The position numbers and the translations under genes are program-made. The notes under the pieces were generated by a model. The model made no database searches, was not told the origin of the DNA, and was given only the letters and a program-made list of their open reading frames with translations. From Arenicola marina (Eukaryota; Annelida; Polychaeta; Arenicolidae), in the NCBI GenBank assembly GCA_964019135.1, contig OZ025257.1:23792352-23856351 (forward strand): a stretch of 64,000 nucleotides of DNA, in the 5' to 3' direction. This document shows positions 61,601-64,000 of the stretch, piece after piece (position 1 is the first letter of the stretch; each line of letters opens with the position of its first letter).

Positions 61601-63581
61601 AATAAACATGGACATGTAATCACAACAATATCACTATCAGGTCTAAATCTTGGAGAATGGAAATATGAGAATATATGGGAATATTTCCATGCAACAGGAG
61701 AAAGGATACCGAATATTTTCGACCCAAGAAAAGCCGCACCACCAATGAGAAGTATGTGTAAGTCTACAGTCGAAAAGAAAAAGGCTGGATTAAAGGCCCA
61801 GCGTCGATTAAAATAGCTTTTGCTTTTGTAGAATCGCTACATTACTGCAAGGAATGATAGTGTATAATTATACATTATACACTATCTTGACTGCAAGCTA
61901 CCAATGACATTCCTGGTACGTGGTATAATTTTCGCAGAATTTTTCCACAGTTTCAGTTAAAAGTTGAAAACTATAAAAAACGGATACTCCCCAAAGCCTG
62001 ACATGGAACATACCTTAAATTTCTCCAGGTTCGCCTTCCTCTCCTGGGGCTTGCGGTCGCCATGGAGACAGACACATGAGAATTCCCGGTTGCGTGCCTT
62101 GCCTGCCGTAAGCAGACTCTCGCATATCAATAACGTGGAATACAATACCCCACGCCATTCAAGCAGCTTAATGCAATAATCCCTACATTAACGTATAACT
62201 GATATCCGAATGGTGCGAAAAGTGCTGGAGTTGTCACTTACTGAAAAGGGGACCGTAACCAGCTTTTTCCCCTAAATCAGATTTGTCATTAAATTAAGTG
62301 CTGATATGATTTATATCAATCTAATTCCGAGAGACCTTCCAGTCAAAAGAGATGAACAAACGGTAAGTAACTGTCATTTAATAAATTAAGCGCTGATATC
62401 TTGCATATAAATATAATTCCGAACGACATTCCGAAAAAAAGGAAAACGAGTTGGGGGGAGATAACCGATAACTTTGCTTTGTTGACTGATGTGTTGCGCT
62501 TATAGATGCATGATACAGTTTTTTTCTCTCTAGATTTTGATCTTCTCTCTAGAGATGCCCACACTATTTGAAAAGCATTGCTTACTGAGCTCAAAAATGA
62601 GAAAAAGTATATATGTCATGTGTTTCAATGCGATTTTGCGTTACACGTGATGTTGAAAGCACTGTGAAATAAAAATGAGAATCTAATTTTGTCAATAAAG
62701 ATATACCTACTAAATATATAAAAATTACGGATATGTAAATCTCCTAACAGTTTGTTTTAACGCAAAAAATATCATGAAACACATGTTAAAAATATGGCGA
62801 AGGTAGGGAGGGGCCCCTCATTGAAATGTTTCTAGCTCTATAACAAGCGTGATGACATATATTTTAGCTTTCATTTTTGAACTCCGTATATCATGTATCA
62901 ACTGTATCATGTATCAACTGTATCATGTATCAACTGTATCATGGATCAACTGCATCATGTATCAACTGTATCATGTATCAACTGCATCATGTATCAACTG
63001 TATCATGTATGATACTGACCAACTGTATCATGTATCAACTGTATCATGTATCAACTGTATCATGTATCAACTATATCATGTATCAACTGTATCATGTATC
63101 AACTGTATCATGTATCAACTTGCATTCATCATGTATGATACAGACCAACTGTATCTTGTATCAACTGTATAATGTATTAACTGTATCATGTATGATACAG
63201 ACCAATTGTATCATGTATCAACTGTATCATGTATGATACAGACCAATTGTATCATATATCAACTGTATCATGTATCAACTGTATCATGTATAAACTGTAT
63301 CATGTGTGATACAGACCAACTGTATCTTGTATCAACTGTATCATGTATCAACTGTATCATGTATCAACTGTATCATGCATCAACTGTATCACGTATCAAC
63401 TGTATCATGTATCATGCATTTTTGACAAGCTCACCGCCGCCCGCCTGGATGAGATAGGCCTCCATGTTGTCACAGTCCACCTTGGTGCGGCAGAAGATGA
63501 TGGCCTTGTCCATCTTGTGCTCGCGGATGGCTCTCACCGTGTACTCGCCCTTCAGGATCTTAATGGCTTCAGACAGCATTT
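52512..63581 (-). CDS. DDX1: DDX1, ATP-dependent RNA helicase, 3' part (8 exons)
   Basis: The coding join on the minus strand is 63,581-63,435, 62,102-62,014, 59,833-59,761, 57,952-57,880, 55,652-55,610, 54,294-54,196, 53,220-53,100 and 52,636-52,512. That is 770 nt, or 256 codons plus a stop. All seven internal introns are GT-AG and codon phases join without a break. The product covers about the last third of a ~740-residue protein: start of helicase domain 2, motif V (TDVAARGID), motif VI (HRIGRVGR), then the DDX1-specific tail ([25 protein letters not shown], [10 protein letters not shown]). DDX1 is known as an RNA-dependent ATPase of the tRNA ligase (RTCB) complex, with roles in RNA processing and DNA-break repair. 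The DEAD box, SPRY insert and start codon must lie beyond base 64,000. Nothing in this part looks broken. Confidence 0.97.
52680..52762. repeat. Short GC-rich tandem repeat in last DDX1 intron
   Basis: About four to five copies of a 16-bp unit, 'ggctgcggggcaggcc', some broken by an extra 'ggctggcc'. Confidence 0.85.
53100..53220 (-). CDS. DDX1: DDX1 exon: [12 protein letters not shown] segment
   Basis: 121 nt. Encodes [15 protein letters not shown]..., then [16 protein letters not shown]. The [12 protein letters not shown] block is highly conserved in animal DDX1. Acceptor 'aacctacag', donor GTGAGT. Ends after one base of a Gly codon. Confidence 0.95.
53452..53627. repeat. ~46-bp purine-rich tandem repeat in DDX1 intron
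   Basis: About four copies of a unit with 'gaggctagag' and 'gtcagggagaaggtgg', next to a run of G residues at ~53,439-53,452. It makes spurious Gly/Arg-rich frames. Confidence 0.85.
53881..54210 (-). repeat. 30-bp minisatellite built from the DDX1 5' splice site (11 units)
   Basis: Eleven units of exactly 30 bp start at 53,881 and every 30 bp to 54,181; the last one contains the real exon end and donor. On the minus strand each unit reads as exon-like 'ccagatgtt...' sequence in reverse: a CATCTGG-TGTAGTGAACC copy of the exon end, then CAG|GTAAGG. Eight of eleven units keep a GTAAG or GTATG donor; the units at 54,001, 54,031 and 54,091 are damaged. A related, less regular piece lies at 53,835-53,880. 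Confidence 0.93.
54196..54294 (-). CDS. DDX1: DDX1 exon: [17 protein letters not shown] segment
   Basis: 99 nt, 33 codons, phase 0 at both ends. Encodes the cysteine-containing DDX1 tail ([13 protein letters not shown]...GGC.IWYNE). Acceptor 'cttttaag', donor CAG|GTAAGG. The last 15 exon bases plus the donor form the unit of the 30-bp array that directly follows. Reading through the donor stays open for about four units before a TGA. Confidence 0.95.
54300..55609. other. DDX1 intron with 52-bp tandem repeat
   Basis: Four copies of a 52-bp unit start at 54,809, 54,861, 54,913 and 54,965 ('tggcaaacacgcgtcg...'). Near 54,375-54,420 the minus strand shows an isolated tRNA-like D-arm, 'tagctcagtcggtagcgg', with no B box; it is probably a SINE fragment. 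Nothing else is seen. Confidence 0.8.
55610..55652 (-). CDS. DDX1: DDX1 microexon: [14 protein letters not shown]
   Basis: 43 nt, 14 full codons plus the last base of a split Arg. Animal DDX1 has MGLAISLVATEKEK here, so the middle is diverged but alignable. Acceptor 'ctttcag', donor GTAATG. Confidence 0.9.
55653..57470. other. DDX1 intron: inverted repeat and CRE palindrome
   Basis: The 14-bp arm 'cacggtgccgtctc' at 55,797 pairs perfectly with 'gagacggcaccgtg' at 55,836 and again at 55,850. At 56,953-56,970 is the perfect 18-bp palindrome TGACGTCACGTGACGTCA: two CRE octamers overlapping an E-box. No coding evidence elsewhere. Confidence 0.75.
57471..57732. repeat. ~29-bp tandem repeat in DDX1 intron (9 units)
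   Basis: Units of 28-32 bp with 'gaatgaacacgtgtc' followed by 'catttcaaaact'; lengths vary by small indels. It lies ~150 bp downstream of the motif VI exon in gene direction. Confidence 0.88.
57880..57952 (-). CDS. DDX1: DDX1 exon: motif VI
   Basis: 73 nt. Encodes [20 protein letters not shown], including motif VI (HRIGRVGR) with both arginines intact. Acceptor 'tcttccag', donor GTCAGT. The first ~16 exon bases and the acceptor are the seed of the 74-bp tandem repeat that follows on the upstream side. Confidence 0.95.
57941..58460 (-). repeat. 74-bp tandem repeat built from a DDX1 3' splice site (~7 units)
   Basis: 'acg(t/c)cataattata' recurs at 57,981, 58,056, 58,128, 58,203, 58,277, 58,351 and 58,425, a 72-75-bp period. 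The first unit includes the real acceptor and first exon bases (TGATCAACGTCAC on the minus strand). The second keeps 'cccctag|TGATCAATGTAACGC', an intact AG with V-I-N-V-T codons. Later units keep AACGTCAC and some keep 'ctag'. An isolated further copy of TGATCAACGT lies at 58,555-58,564. Confidence 0.88.
58600..59760. other. Remainder of DDX1 intron
   Basis: No gene. A C/CCT-rich tract at 59,229-59,282 makes spurious proline-rich frames. A loose repeat of 'ccactggtcatgccac' and 'ggttatacc' phrases occurs at 58,830-59,150. Confidence 0.6.
59761..59833 (-). CDS. DDX1: DDX1 exon: motif V
   Basis: 73 nt. Encodes [20 protein letters not shown], including motif V (TDVAARGID). Acceptor 'ttattccag', donor GTAAGC. 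A 24-unit 55-bp array starts ~40 nt upstream of the acceptor. Confidence 0.95.
59874..61190. repeat. 55-bp minisatellite in DDX1 intron (~24 units)
   Basis: The unit holds 'gatgaatccacatggcgaga', 'tataacattacagactgag' and 'gccaaatcatatcaaa'. The period is 55-56 bp; the most diverged units lie at the exon-proximal end (59,874-60,200) and the most uniform ones between 60,240 and 61,150. It starts ~40 bp from the motif V exon acceptor. I see no exon-derived sequence in the unit. Confidence 0.93.
61191..61400 (-). mobile_element. Degenerate SINE, family 3
   Basis: On the minus strand 'gggatcgcgtccca' (B-box remnant), 'gatgaaacaaatcccatgtc' and 'agtaggggt' align in order with the SINE at 51,905-52,142. 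A poly-G/C tract at ~61,264-61,273 interrupts it. Confidence 0.5.
61541..61816 (+). CDS. Unrecognised protein-like frame inside DDX1 intron
   Basis: A 91-codon frame opens without a clear ATG context; its first codon is TTG. The translation is protein-like: an aromatic middle ([20 protein letters not shown]) and a strongly basic end ([13 protein letters not shown]). It lies antisense within a DDX1 intron. I recognise no family. It could be a fragment of a transposon-encoded protein, an exon of a nested gene, or chance. Kept at low confidence. Confidence 0.2.
   Translation: MASLQSYHSKNVTISPAIHWNKHGHVITTISLSGLNLGEWKYENIWEYFHATGERIPNIFDPRKAAPPMRSMCKSTVEKKKAGLKAQRRLK
61856..61886. other. Perfect 13-bp inverted repeat (hairpin)
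   Basis: 'gatagtgtataat' and its exact reverse complement are separated by 5 nt ('tatac'). It falls ~40 bp after the frame at 61,541-61,816. It could be a cruciform or an end of a small mobile element. Confidence 0.6.
62014..62102 (-). CDS. DDX1: DDX1 exon: [22 protein letters not shown] segment (in part)
   Basis: 89 nt. Encodes the motif-IV to motif-V linker with [11 protein letters not shown], characteristic of DDX1. Acceptor 'ttacggcag', donor GTATGT. It completes the split Gly and ends in phase 0. Confidence 0.95.
62103..62887. other. DDX1 intron, AT-rich
   Basis: No gene. A short diverged duplication: 'attaaattaagtgctgatat' (~62,289) and 'aataaattaagcgctgatat' (~62,380), each followed by an 'atataaat/tatatcaat..aattccga' segment. 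Confidence 0.6.
62888..63416. repeat. 16-bp minisatellite in DDX1 intron (~33 units)
   Basis: Unit 'tgtatcatgtatcaac' with a recurrent longer variant containing 'gatacagaccaa'. It ends ~15 bp from the donor of the exon at 63,435. The frames across it (Tyr/His/Ser/Ile-rich) are repeat by-products. Confidence 0.93.
63435..63581 (-). CDS. DDX1: DDX1 exon: start of helicase domain 2
   Basis: Encodes [34 protein letters not shown], the DDX1 segment that opens the second RecA-like domain. The acceptor is 'catttgcag' and the donor GTGAGC. It enters with two bases of a split Glu codon and ends after one base of a Gly codon. The donor is followed about 15 nt later by the 16-bp minisatellite at 62,888-63,416. 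Confidence 0.95.
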
Positions 63582-64000
63582 CTGCAAATGAAAGGAGTTG
63601 TTTTAGGGTTTTAGGCCGCTTTTGTGAACACAATGGATAGGCTGGATGGGTGAGTGGATAGGTGAATGGATGGGGAGTGGATGGGTGGGTGGATGGATGA
63701 GTGGATGGATGGATGCGTGGATGGATGAATGTGAGGATGGATCGCGGAATGGAGGGAAAGAACAAGTCAGCGGAATACAAACAAGACATTACAAACCATG
63801 TTCAAACTGGGGTTACCGTAAGCCCCCGACTAAACCACGTATCCTCCCAAGAGGGTTGCAAAAGTCGCCAGGTGGACCACATCACATACTGGAATGGGAG
63901 TCACGTGATATCATTCCCTTCCCTCATTCGCTAGGTCTCATGGACAAGCTACATATGTCAATGAGGATTCTTTCTGTCGGTGCGACCCACCATATTGATA
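63582..64000. other. DDX1 intron, partial
   Basis: Intron upstream of the first visible exon, running off the window. Contains a (GGAT)/(GGGT)-type microsatellite at 63,636-63,745. No further exon is seen. Confidence 0.75.

Noticed and set aside
62849-63457. Tyr/His/Ser/Ile-rich frames of ~90-120 codons
   Set aside because: Translation of the 16-bp minisatellite; the DDX1 donor lies just beyond it on the other strand.

Overview
This is eukaryotic, animal-type genomic DNA: one intron-rich gene with GT-AG splice junctions, many minisatellites and tRNA-derived SINEs, and no operons, bacterial ribosome sites, rRNA or CRISPR. The only gene I can identify with confidence is the 3' part of DDX1, a DEAD-box RNA helicase, on the minus strand at the right edge (exons between 63,581 and 52,512). 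The protein resembles animal DDX1 throughout. The genome is probably a marine invertebrate. Minisatellites built from exon-intron junctions, as seen here, make me favour a cephalochordate (amphioxus), but this is unproven.

Layout. (1) 1-10.2 kb: gene-free sequence with several old, diverged duplicate pairs. (2) 10.2-33.2 kb: about 3.2 copies of a 5-9 kb tandem unit, mosaics of the ordered blocks A-(SINE)-I-B-C-D-E-F-G-H. In one copy a two-unit 29-bp motif has grown into a ~1.1 kb minisatellite (27.25-28.35 kb). A separate 27-bp minisatellite lies at 30.1-30.6 kb. (3) 33.8-51.7 kb: three ~5-6 kb tandem units that start with block I, so the two arrays share a block. Copy-to-copy comparison exposes later insertions: a ~960-bp non-autonomous DNA transposon (41.3-42.26 kb) and an 82-bp piggyBac-like MITE (32.29-32.37 kb). 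No protein gene is supported in 1-51.9 kb. (4) 51.9-64 kb: a SINE, then DDX1. Eight exons encode the last 256 residues (helicase motifs V and VI plus the DDX1-specific C-terminal tail). The rest of the gene lies beyond base 64,000.

The most interesting biology is inside DDX1. Two tandem arrays are built from the gene's own splice junctions. At 53,881-54,210 a 30-bp unit carries a copy of the exon end and its 5' splice site, so several in-frame donors follow one another and each later one would add 10 codons. At 57,941-58,460 a 74-bp unit carries decayed copies of a 3' splice site plus the first exon bases. Two other arrays (24 x 55 bp and ~33 x 16 bp) lie within about 15-45 bp of exon edges.
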